Source: Nissolia schottii
Lineage: Eukaryota > Streptophyta > Magnoliopsida > Fabales > Fabaceae
Direction of reading: 5' to 3'
DNA length: 64,000 bases
Assembly (NCBI GenBank): GCA_003254905.1
Contig: QANU01034095.1
Span: forward strand, 163,144 to 227,143
A model generated the notes under the pieces. It ran no database searches and was not told the origin of the DNA. It worked only from the letters and a program-made list of their open reading frames with translations. The position numbers were made by a program, and so were the translations under genes. Positions 48,245 through 59,533 of this stretch are shown in pieces (positions within the stretch are counted from its first letter, which is position 1; each line of letters starts with the position of its first letter).

Positions 48245-51200
48245 TTATATAGAAGAAAGATCTTCATATATAGTCTTGATGCCTGGCCTCTCAGACACGG
48301 ACCGAATGCATCTGATGGCAATTCCTAGGACCTCCTTCATTCCCTTTTCAACAACAGGATTCCCCAATTCTGGTGCCACGGTGGCATCAAAACACTCCGA
48401 GCCTCGGCCTTCGGATACTCGCAGCCTCAGCCAGTCTGTCAAATCAACACCTCCCTCCTCACCGGAAATCACGTCGCCAGCACACCTTCCAGTTAAGAGC
48501 TCCAGAAGTATCACTCCAAAAGCATAAACATCTGATTTGAAGGAGGGCACTGGCTTCTTGGAAGCAGCTAACTCTGGCGCACGGTAGCCCAACACCCCAG
48601 CATCAAGAATCTGTTCAATGGTACCAGCCTGAGTCATAAGCCGGTGAAGACAGTAATCAGAAACACGTGCGTTCATGTCAGCTGTATCTAACAAAACATT
48701 TGTGGCTTTGAGGTTCCCATGAGGCACAGCACGATCAAAATGGAGATAGTTCAGGCCGCGTGCTACATCAACTGCTATTTTGAGCCTCTGAGCCCATGTT
48801 AATGGTGGACCTCTTCTCCCCGGTCGATCTGAGCATTTAAATTTATAAGTTAAAACTTCAAGTATAGAATGACAAACAACTCCAATGGATATGATGGATG
48901 AAAATTCAGAAACATATTAGTTGCATCAGTAAAATATGATATAGATTAGAATTAATGCCAAGGCCAAGCACACATAAGAGATGCATAATATGATCAACTT
49001 GTACTTGAGTGAAAATCTTGTGATTATGTCAAAATGCACTTAGCAACCAAATACTATTTAACCTAGCACCCAAAGCACTACTGAAATCATGCAACTCATT
49101 CTTGGCCCCAAGACAAGGGAACTAAGGCATTGTATTCAAGAAAGTTCACTCAGTTTAGAAAGATTGAGCATTGGAACTATCAGTGGAATGAGGTAAATTT
49201 TGAAGAAACAAGATATTTCTGTCCATTTATGCAGCATTCTCCAACATGCTTTTCAAGGCACGAGTAGAAGGAATCAAACTGAATATTATAGCGTGCATGT
49301 GCACAAACACGTGTATGGTAGGTAAACTAGTAGATAAAAAAGCTGCTATGGTTGCACTTCCAAGCATTTCAAAAAACAATTTACATGAGTTAAAGAAATT
49401 TGCAAATATCATGTTCCTAGCCAATTATGTAAGATTTTTATAAGGCAGATTGGTCACATCAGAAGGAAGGAATGTCAACATATTACCATACAGAAAACTT
49501 GCAAGGCTTCCTGGAGAGATGTAGTCCGAAAGAATGAGTTTCTCATGCTGCGTAGGACCCCAATAGTATCCTCTCAATCCCACAACATTTGGATGCCTAA
49601 TGTTTGCAAATTTTTTTATCTCTTTAACAAATTCTTTTCTTTGTTTCGCCACTCCTTCTCTCAGCCACTTCACTCTTAAGAACAAGCCATTCTCCAAAGT
49701 TGCCTTGTAAGAAGTGCCATGACTGCTCCTGCCCAAAACTTCAGCTGGGGCCTTCGAGAGCTCCTCAGGTGTCAAAGATATTGTATCATCAAGAAAATGC
49801 AGCTCTCCGATCAACCTATCTGGCGATCTCGTATCTAGCCTAGCAAGATTCTCAGCAGTAAATGAATCACCGGACTCCGGTGACCAGGAAAAGTGGCTTT
49901 GTTTTGATGGGGAGAACCCAGTTACAGTTGCCATTTTTTCATCAGGGCTGATAACCTCCGATGGTGATTCTTTACGAGTGGCCACAAGGTCCTCAGCTGA
50001 TACAACCAATGGGCCGCCCCTTTCTGTAGGACGAATTGGGCCAGAGATGACTGGTTGACCACGCCCGTGGATATCCTTACTGGTATCATATTCTGGCGGA
50101 GATCTTGACATACGTATGTAGTGTATGAAGACAGCAAGCAAGATTAATATGAACAAAGCAACTATACACGACACTATGATTATTACTTTAACAATGGTAC
50201 TCATAGACTTCCTCTTGGAACTTTCAGCCGGTAAAGTGGTCGATCCAGGAGGTCCATTTGGAAGATGTAACTTGGTATTTCCAGGAAAGAAAGACGAACT
50301 AGGGAACTTCCTAAGATTTTCTGGAACAACTCCAGAAAAATCATTAAGTGAAGCATTGAAGTTTTGTAGCCCCTTTGGAATATTATTTGGTAGAGGACCA
50401 GTGAAACGATTTCCTGATATATCCAAGGAGTCTAGTGAACTCATGTCAGCAATGGTGGTTGGAATTGAACCAGAAAAATTATTTCCAGCAATATTGAGCA
50501 CTTTCAGGCCAGTTAAAGACCTAAACTCATCGGGAAAATAGCCATTAAACTTGTTTTGAGAAAGATCAAGAATCTGAAGATCGGATTGACTGGGAGATGA
50601 GAAGTTAATGCCACCAGTGAGCATATTATTTTTGAGATGGAGCTCTTGCAAAGTGGGCATTGTGAGCAGATCAGCTTGAAATAGTCCATCTAACTGGTTG
50701 GAACTAATGTCAAGCACTCTAAGCTTTGGATACTCTGTTAAGACTCTTGGAAGGGAGCTGCTAAGAGAATTATGGGATAGGTTCAAATAGTTCAATCGCA
50801 GAAATTGAGGAGTTTCCTCGGGGATGGTCCCTGTCAAATGATTCCCACTGAGATCAAGGAATTCTATATTCCCCCATTTCAACATCCTGGTTAAGTTTCC
50901 TTCTAATTTGTTGTCTGAAAGATCGAGTACAGCACAGCTTCCAGTCAGCAGTGGCAGCTCACCGCTCAAAGCATTTGACGAAAGATTAAGCAAGTGCAGT
51001 GTTGTTGATGTGATTATACTTAGCGGCCCTGAAAGACAAATTTGAATGTTAGACAGATAGCAACTGAAATTAAGGATTATCAAAAGATACTGCAAACAAC
51101 CAATCCCAGTAGTATAATAACACAATTTTTTTTTTATTTAGAGGAAATGAAAAGAAATTGAAACTGCTATATACCTGAGAGATTGTTGGCACTCAAATCC

Positions 51201-52237
51201 AATTCAGTTAGAACCAAAGAGTCCCCTTTTAGTAGTCCAGTAGGAATAAACCCTGAAAATCTGTTGTTGCTAAGCTTGAGGACCTCGAGATCATAAACAA
51301 AATCAAATCCAGGCAATTCTCCACCCAATTGATTGTAGCTGAGGTCCAAGACCTTCACATTTTCAAAGACTGGTTGCTCAGCTCCGCTATCCAACGACCC
51401 TGTAAACTGGTTGTGGCTTAGATTCAGATACTTAATACTTTCAGATATTCGCGGTAGAAACTTCTGCTGCTTGGAATCAGAGCTCACTAGCATATTCTCA
51501 CTGAAATCGACGTAGCTGGCACCCGAGAAAAACATAAACTCAACATCTAAATGACCATCAAGCATATTCCCATGCAAGTCAAGCTTCTCAAGAGGAGATA
51601 TCTGATCAAAACCTTTGGGAATTTTTCCAGTGAAGCCATTATGAGACAAGTTAAGAGACACCAAGCTAGTCAGCTTGGTCAATGATGCCGGCAGCGCTCC
51701 AGAGAATTTGTTGCGGCTCAGGTCCAAAGACTGGAGGGAAGCCATTTTCGAAATAGAGTCGGGAATTGGGCCAGAGAAGTTATTTCCAGCCAATGACAGA
51801 TTCTGCAAGCTACCTAAGTTGCCGACTCCCGATGGCAAGGATGAAGAAAACAGGTTATCAGAGACATCCAGGAACTCAAGGCTCTTGATATCAGCAATGT
51901 TGTCAGGTAGTTTTCCCGATATTGAGTTATTGGACATGGAGAGCTTCACTAGCTTCGTGAGGTTCGAAAACACACTCAGGTCAGCATCAGCAGATAAACC
52001 AAGATTATCGAGTACAACCCCGGCAACATTACCACCATTACACAGAACACCATTCCATGAAGAAGGGCATCCATCAAAGTCAATGGACTCCTCATTCCAT
52101 GAATTGAGGACATAGCCAGTAGGGTCATGCTTTATGCCTTTCTTAAATTGCAGCAATGCCAGAATATCCTGGGAAGGAAGCTGACCAATAGCCGAGAAGA
52201 AAGACAAGGATAACACTAAAATGCTAAAGAGCTTCAT
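48245..52237 (-). CDS. GHR1: GHR1-type leucine-rich-repeat receptor pseudokinase
   Basis: Homologue of Arabidopsis GHR1, a plasma-membrane receptor that acts in guard cells between hydrogen peroxide/ABA and SLAC1 anion-channel activation (family knowledge). Minus-strand coding exons: 52237-51175, 51028-49487, 48828-48245; 3189 nt, 1062 residues. Signal peptide 1-18; LRR N-cap with DGCPSSWNGVLCNGG; many LxxLxLSxNxLSG repeats to about residue 590; one membrane helix about 634-658 (VKVIIIVSCIVALFILILL); kinase-like domain about 780-1062. The fold is kept (LGRSSHGTSYKATL, RVKWLREG, YAFGVILLELLTG) but the catalytic loop reads HGN (905-907) instead of HRD, and DYC (926-928) replaces DFG, so it should be an inactive pseudokinase, as reported for GHR1. 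The introns at 51029-51174 and 48829-49486 are unremarkable. Confidence 0.95.
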
Positions 52238-53170
52238 GGTCTTTCTACTAAAAACTTGGAACTTTCAAGCTTCTAGTTCAAAAGGGTAGCAACTATCTTT
52301 CTCAAAACCAACCAAAAGAAAAAAGAACAAAATAGATTCCAAGATACCCCCTCTTGAGTTCTTGTAAAAGAAAGCACCAATTTAGTGTAGAAGCAAGCTC
52401 AGTCTCAAAAAAAGAAGGTCCTCAAGCTCTTCAATCTACACCTACTGAAAGACTTGCTCACACATTCAGAGACAAAAGATTACAATAGCGATTCTTTCAA
52501 AACCACACAAGTGACCAAACCCTTCAGGAAGCAAAAGAAAAAAAAAAAACAGCATTATACAAGAGAAGATAAACCCCATAACTAGATATTATTAAAAATT
52601 AAAAATTAAAAATATAAATACAAATAAAGAAACAAATGCTTTACCAAGTCAGCAACTTTACATGCTAAACAGCAACCAAATGATGTTTTCAGAAGCTCCA
52701 GGTGACTCCTTCTGCTTCAAAACAAAAAATTCATAAATGCAATGCAGCTTCAGCAGAAACAACCATTCACATCAAAAGTGCTGAAATGAACGAGACAAAA
52801 ATGAATATACTTTCAGAGATCTGAGCACATAAAACACAACATTTCTTACCCAAAAAAAGCCAAAAAAAAATTCCCTTCATTTGGCACAATGTAGGCTCTA
52901 GAAGAAACCACCACCCTCAAGTATCAAACTTTAGAAGCAAAAAGGAGGGCACAAAAAGATTAGAACTTCAAGAAGCTTCAGAACTCAAATAGCTGCATTG
53001 TTGCTACAACCAACTCTTGGAGAAAGAGGAAAATGAGTACCCAATTTGACACCCACGCTGCAATAAAGGTAAAAGGGACCCATAATAATTTTTTTATTGA
53101 TTTTTTTTTCTTTTTGAGTCCTAAAAGCTTTGATTGAAGGATGGAGATCTTTTACAACCCAAAAAGATTA
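52238..53170 (-). other. 5' leader and promoter of the GHR1-like gene
   Basis: Moderately GC-rich for the window with long A-rich runs. Probably a long 5' UTR (possibly with an intron) and proximal promoter. No upstream coding exon is convincing. Confidence 0.5.
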
Positions 53171-53176
53171 AAAAAA

Positions 53177-53243
53177 TTCTTAGAATAGTAAATAAGATAA
53201 CCCCAATTCTTAGAATAGTAAATAAGATAACCCCAATTCTTAA
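53177..53243. repeat. 30-bp tandem repeat
   Basis: Unit beginning TTCTTAGAATAGTAAATAAG and ending ATAACCCCAA, present twice without mismatch and then a partial third copy. Confidence 0.9.
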
Positions 53244-53767
53244 AAAGAGAGTAACTTTGCCCCTTTTCTTCACTTGTGTGTCTTTTAGTATGCATGTGAC
53301 CATGGAAGGTTTAAGAGAAAAGTTATATTTAGATTAACTTTAAGACAATTACAGTAAAATAAAAAAATTTAAGACTAATTATGAAATAAACAGAACATTT
53401 CTTAAAAACAAACTGTTATACTTAAATTAGGAATTTTCTTTTCCAAGTAAGATCAAAATACTCAAAATTAAATTTTGAGTATAGCAAGCTCTTATGCTCA
53501 AAGTTAACCAAAATACTGAAAGTTGTAATTTTTTTCATGTACCAAAAAAATGTTGTCATTTTTTTTAAGTAAGATCACGATATATTATAAGAAATTCAGT
53601 TCAAAGTTAATTTTATTCAAGTCAAGACTTAGTTATAATTATAATTGATCTCAAATTTAGATCTTTTCAAATAATCTATAAAGTAGGAATGGGTCCAACT
53701 AATATTTAATGAAATTAATGATGAGATTCTTAGCTTATAAAATCCTCTTTGAGCGTTTCAACGTGTA

Positions 53768-53801
<34 letters not shown>

Positions 53802-54944
53802 TATTGTGCAATGCAAATGTCATGGTGGCGAAGGACAGAAAGTGTAGCGGGAAGAATTTAGGGCTTCTCACTTTGTGGGGTTTTATAAAATTGATTGTTT
53901 GTATGAGCGAAAATTAGGGATTTACCCGCCAGAAAAGGGCAGGGAATCTCTCTCACTTTCCTAGTGGACATCAAAGGATTTTATCAAATGAAGTTTAAGA
54001 TTTTGTGTGTTAGAAATACAGACAGAGGTTGGAAAGCGTGTCAACAGAGAGTGCGCCATGTAGGAGTGGGTGGTGGCCCACCACTGCCCCTTTGACTAGG
54101 GTTTCTTGTTTTGATCACTGCCTCCAAACCAATCAATCTCTTTAATAAAGACAAGCACAACGCAGAAGAGGTGAAGTTGGTGGAAAAATAATAATAGAGA
54201 TAAGTTAGAGAGGGATGGGCCATTGACATGAGAGAAATTTTTTAATCATTAATTTTTTATTTTTCATATATTTTTTTAAATACTAAAAAAATCAAACTTA
54301 ATGAATAATATGATGATTGCATATTAATTATAATCGAGGATCATACAAAAAAATTTCTAAACAAGCCAAAGGCTCTTGTTCCAAAAAATGGCCTATTAAA
54401 TTAACACGTACATATAAAAAGGTTTTTACATATTCATAATAAATAGTTTAGAGTATTTTATGCTCACAAATAATATTATTTATCTGTTTATAGTTATTGA
54501 AATTATGCATTAAAATTTTGGGGATTTCTTCTATGCCTTCTTTGACATTGATAAAGATGGGTAATTCACTTCACATATTATAGCCACTAACTCTCTCACA
54601 AAGTATATGCCTTTAAAAAAAGGTGAGGAAAGAAGAGATTCTCCTTACAAATTAAGACCTTGTTTTACATACAGCATAAGATAAGATTTGACCCATTTTT
54701 TTAATAAAATTTGATTGTATTAATTAATATTATAGAATTAATTTTTATTATATATGTGATGTAATATAAGATAGGATAATTTCATACGATCTTATCTATT
54801 TTATATATGATTATTATATTTACCTATCAAGTCTCTAGAGGTTTAATTAAACTAGATAGTAATTATTATTTTTCATACTCAATTTTAAATTATTCTTATT
54901 TTTTCTCTTTTTTCCTTTTCATCATCGTCTTATTGTCAATCTTA
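53244..54944. other. AT-rich intergenic region
   Basis: Contains an (ATT)n microsatellite at 53769-53801 and a GC-richer segment at 53815-54230 without recognisable coding content. No gene is seen. Confidence 0.55.
53769..53801. repeat. (TTA)n microsatellite
   Basis: About 11 consecutive ATT units. Confidence 0.95.
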
Positions 54945-55255
54945 GAACTGTCAAACCGGTCAGCTCAACTCGGCTAACTCGCAGGCCTAAATGGGTTGAA
55001 CCTTAACGGGCTTTTACTATTTACGAACAGATTTTTATATGCTTGGTTCGTCCATTTATGTGGGTAAACAGATTAGTTTACGAGTTTTGCTTATGTTAAT
55101 ACTAAACGAGCCAATTTGATCCACGGGTTAAACGGGTCGAGCCTAAACAAGTCTTTACTATTCGTGGGTCAGATTTGATATGTTTGGTCCGTCAATTTAA
55201 TCAAGTAAATAAGTCGGGCTCGTAGGTCAGACTCATTTTGACAGCCTTAGTCAAT
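54945..55255. mobile_element. hAT-like short element relic
   Basis: A GC-richer island with repeated phrases typical of a widespread plant element: AAACGAGCC, ACGGGTTAAACGGGTCGAGCC, GTGGGTCAGA. The ends read ACTGTCAAACCGG and, in reverse complement, GGCTGTCAAAATGAG, an imperfect terminal inverted repeat. Two internal halves look duplicated (TTTACTATTTACG and TTTACTATTCGTG). Family assignment is from memory. Confidence 0.5.
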
Positions 55256-55549
55256 CGTCATCTTTGCATTCTTTTTTCCTTTCTCTCTTGCATAGCTATT
55301 GTCTCTTCCTTAAAAATTTGTTGTCTTCTCTTCTTTAATTCAATACCTTTTGTAGTATTGGCTAACACTATGTTTTTCCATGTATCAAACGAAGATTTAA
55401 ATTAAGTTATTTAATTAATAGAGAATTTTGAGTATCAATGCTAACAACAGTCGTAATTTCAATGCATCTATTTAATGGGAAGTAGTGTTAAAATTTGAAG
55501 TTTTAGCCCAATATAAATAGAGAATTTGCTCATTTTGGTTTGAATAAGG

Positions 55550-55704
55550 TTTGGGAGATCTATCTCATTTATTTACTTTTCTTTCTATCTAGTTTTATAA
55601 ATAACATTTGACATTTTTAAGACAAAATAAAGAGAAAAAATGTTAAATGTCATTTATAAAAGTAAGTAAGAAAATAAGTTAATTGATGAGATAGATCTCC
55701 CAAA
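55550..55704. mobile_element. Foldback (hairpin) element
   Basis: The outer 19 bases TTTGGGAGATCTATCTCAT are exactly repeated in inverse orientation at the right end, and an inner block TTTTATAAATAACATTTGAC pairs with TTTTATAAATGACATTTAAC read on the other strand. Arms of roughly 75 nt nearly abut, so a transcript would form one long hairpin. Confidence 0.85.
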
Positions 55705-57440
55705 TATTTTTTCTTTCAATTTTTCACTCATAAAATCCCTATACTTTAATGAATAATTATCTAACACATAAATGTACATTAAAAAAACTTTTGATACTCA
55801 AGCTTAATTGGGGAGAGCATTGCAAAAGGCTCCCCCACTGACATATAGTTTGTTGGTATAGTTGGTACCCACAAAAAGCAGTTTACTTTCTAGTTCTAGT
55901 CATTTCGTATTGTGGAATTTTCTCCATCAGTTTTCTTAGAATAATATTCATAATTGTTTTGACAAGTAAAATAAAATTCTCATTTTGATTTTATCTTCCT
56001 TTTTACAATCTATTTTTTAATGTGCTTGACTTCTAATCTAATCAATATGAAAATCAGTAGTACCATACACATCCTCAATTCATGTCCCCAAACAACTACA
56101 CAACAAAAGGTAGAAAAACATAGGCATAAAACAACACAGTTTGGGAGTTCACCAGGAAATTATTTTTGAGCTTCTAATGTGATTGACTTTACTCTGTTTT
56201 TCTTATTATTATTTGTTTAGTTTCATTTTATCCTGATAAGTATTCATAATTGAGCCTGCCCTTTTTGCTTTCACCGAAAATTGATTCCCAGATATTGCTT
56301 ATTTATTATGATGAGAAAAGACGTTTATGATTTTTCTCTTTGTGATCATATTATAGTTAGCTGGCCAAGGTGTAATTGATGGTAGTTGCATATAGCATGT
56401 AAAGGACATTATGTCAATGTCATGGACAATTTAGAGTGGAGTCAATGTACGGCTATATAATGCTAGTGGGAGACTTAAAAGTCTATAGATGATATCTTGA
56501 GCTTTATTTTAGAAACTGAAACAACTGAAATTTCAATACTCTACGGAATTTTATATTTCAATCCAATTGTCTCACTAAATGTGGTAGTATTTGGATTCTC
56601 AATCGTGAGGCTAATCTTAAAGTGAATAAAATGTAAAGACGGTGCTCGTATGAACTCTAAGTGTGTTTGTTAGTTTTGTTCTGAAAGGGAAGAAAAAGAA
56701 AGAAAATTTTTGGAAGACAGAGTTATAATTTTGACATAAACTCCAATGATCCCGATGAGATGAGAGCGCCCCAGATCACTTGTTGCCGCCTGAGGAGTCT
56801 CTTATGGATGTTGTTTTGTTCTAGAACTCTGCTAATTTATCCCCTATGCGAGACCTTTTTATCAGTTTTTTTACATTATTGCTACTACTTATCCACAACA
56901 GTGACCACCTCTTGACGTTCCTTGATTTTCGGCAATTCAGCAAAAGCCCCTGTTGTCACACCTCTGTCATGCAAATCTAATGATTTTTGCATCACCTAAC
57001 TTACCTAATCTTTCCATTGAGTGTTGGATGTTATGTTTATGCATTTGTTTCTTAATTTTCTGCTGCCTGCAAAGTTTGGATGTGTAGTTCTAAGAGGTAG
57101 TCAAAAGAAAACTTGTATTTTGAGGTGCGAGCATGCTGAAAAGGAAAATAGTCACAAACATTTAGTTTTCTACTTCGAGAGGGTGATTTATCTTTGTTTT
57201 GTGCAAACAAATCTGACCATAAATGCAGAGCAGACAAGAAATGTCACGTTTGGCCATATCAAGAAAATCCTTCAGTCTAACGAAATATCATTTAAAGAAT
57301 TTTTTGATATGCTTTATCCATTAGACGAGATCACTTCAGAGGTTCAGGATTGACTGATATTAGAGGAGATAATTTTGATATGGAGTCGTTAGTTGTTGAG
57401 CTTGGTGATATTTTGCAAAGATTGATAGTAAAGTAGAAAA
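55705..57440. other. Intergenic region before the helicase pseudogene
   Basis: AT-rich to about 56700, then GC-richer (56740-57350) and possibly the 5' part of the Helitron. A 110-codon frame at 57021-57353 shows no motif I can name. No Helitron 5' terminus was recognised. Confidence 0.45.
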
Positions 57441-58835
57441 AATGTTATGATCAAATTATGAATGTTGTGTATGGAGGAAGAGGTGGTTCTTTTTCTTATA
57501 TGGTTATGGTGGAATAGGGAAAACCTTCTTTTGGAAGACATTGTGGACAACCATTCGATCAAGACATGATATTATCTTAAATGAGCGTCGAGTGGCATAA
57601 CATCTCTTCTATTACCCAACAAAAGAACTGCTCATTCAAATTTCAAGATCTCCTTAAATATTAATGAGGATTCCACTTGTCATATAAAGCAAGGCAGTCC
57701 GCATGCTTACCTGCTGATTAAGCCAAGCTGATTGTTTGGGATGAGGCTCCTATGTTAAGTAAGTATTGTTGTGAGGATTTGGACAGGAGCTTACACGATA
57801 TCTTGCAATTCATAGATTCGCATAAACAAGTTTTTTGGTGATAAAGTTGTTGTTTAGGGTGGAGACTTTAGACAAATACTTCTAGTTATTCGTAGAGGTT
57901 TGCGGCAAGACATTGTCGGTGCATCCATTATGCCGTCCTATTTGTGGCCATGTTGCTACATTTTGACATTGGCCAAAAACATGTGCCTTGCTGTTGCATC
58001 GAATGATGCAAAGTGGCAGAATTTGATCAGGTTTGCCAAAATGCTTCTGCATATAGGAGAAGGTATTGCTGGTGATTTTATCAAGGGTGAATCAGAAGTC
58101 TGAATTTCACTTGATGCTCTAATTCAATGCTCAAAAAAGACCTTTGATAGATTGGTAGATTGTGTCTACCCTAGGATGGTACATAATCTACGAATCTATT
58201 CGCTCCCACATTAGACATGGTTCGAAATGTCAATGGTTACACTATGCCAAGGCCCAATGGCGAGGAAAGGATTTATTTGACTTCTAATCCAATATGCATG
58301 GAGAAACGAAGCATGGAGTCAGAGTTAGATCCTCTATCACTAGAAATATTAAATGGAATCAATTGGTCTGGATTGCCCCACATGAGCTGATACTAAAAGA
58401 AGGAGTTCTTGTAATGTTGCTTAGAAATATAGATTAATCAAATGGACTATGCAATGGTATTAGGATGCAGGTGAGACGACTTGGGCATCACGTCATTGAG
58501 TGTGTGACGCTAACTGGTAACAAAATTGGTTAGGTGGTTTTGATACCTCGAATGAACATGATTCCAAATAATGAAAAACATTGCTAGTTAAGTTTCAAAT
58601 AAGACAGTTTCCAGTCATTGTGTCATTTGCAATGACAATTTATAAATCACAGGGCCAAACACTTTCTACTGTTGGATTGTACCTGCCCCATCTCGTATTT
58701 ACTCACGGTCAGTTGTATGTCATTCTGTCAAGGGTGATGAGTATGAAGGGATTACGAGTTTTAATTGAGAACCATGGATCAATTAGAGAGCATTGTACTA
58801 TGAATGTTGTTTATAGATAAATTTTCCAGCAAGTC
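57441..58835 (+). pseudogene. PIF1-type helicase pseudogene (Helitron-related)
   Basis: Degenerate plus-strand helicase. In order: Walker A in FLYGYGGIGKTFFWKTLW near 57500; HIKQGSPHAY near 57675; Walker B IVWDEAPML near 57730; GGDFRQIL near 57860; a continuous stretch 57900-58100 (IGEGIAGDFIKGESEV at its end); MPRPNGEERIYLTS near 58240; LPHHELILKEGVLVMLLRN near 58400; and motif [17 protein letters not shown] then [11 protein letters not shown] at 58620-58740. Frame changes and in-frame stops separate these blocks (for example after Walker A, near 57715 and 58435), so no working protein is encoded. This motif set is that of Helitron RepHel C-terminal helicases; the Rep part is not visible. 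Confidence 0.85.
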
Positions 58836-59273
58836 ATAGCTTCAGGTATGCGTCATTTATATTTGCTTGGTTATAGTGTTCTTGCATATTTTTCTTTTTT
58901 TTTTTTCCCGCATAATTGTCAAAAATAAATGTTTTTTATTGTGTTGCAAGTTATTGATTCTATAAAAAAAAAATTCTGGTTTGTGAAAAAGTTTGTATTC
59001 AAGTGAGTTTAATGGAGGTGACCCTATATTGTGTTTGCTGTTTCAAATACATTTTTTGTTTGCATAAACATTTGTTTTTCAACTTACGTAATATGTTCAC
59101 TCGCTTAATATCATGTCCATGACAACATTATTTGTCTCTCTTTTATATAAATGCTCGATTTTTATCACCATCATAATGTATAAGCCTTTTTTTTAAACGA
59201 TAACAATGGTGATCACACAATTTTATTGTATTTACCATTTCTATTTTTGGTTTATGTACGTTGTGTAACATAG

Positions 59274-59299
59274 CCGTGTAGCACGGAATAATATACTAG
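59274..59299 (+). mobile_element. Candidate Helitron 3' terminus
   Basis: A short hairpin, CCGTG-TAG-CACGG (59274-59286), followed 9 nt later by CTAG (59296-59299) and then T, fits the Helitron rule of a hairpin about 10 nt before a CTRR end inserted before T. It lies downstream of the helicase pseudogene in the correct orientation. Confidence 0.75.
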
Positions 59300-59533
59300 T
59301 ACATATTTGAAGGAGTAAAACGTTTACTCAAAAAATTTATGAAGTCACACTCCTTTGAATTGGACAAATAAAATGTGAAATAAACGGATAAAACGGAACA
59401 GTGTGAATATTACATTAGCACCTGCAGTCTTGCACTACTTTTTTTAATTCCTTGGTTTAGTACAATTTACATTTAATGAACGCTTACTTCATAATGCACG
59501 ATTGACGGAGCTCTTAATCATTATTTATGAAAG

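Noticed and set aside
49922..52115. Long open frames on the plus strand opposite the GHR1-like gene
   Set aside because: They are antisense shadows of repetitive LRR coding sequence and have no protein-like features of their own.
57441..58835. Functional cellular PIF1 helicase gene
   Set aside because: Several stops and frame changes interrupt the motifs and no introns would rescue them; the context is transposon-rich with a Helitron-like terminus.
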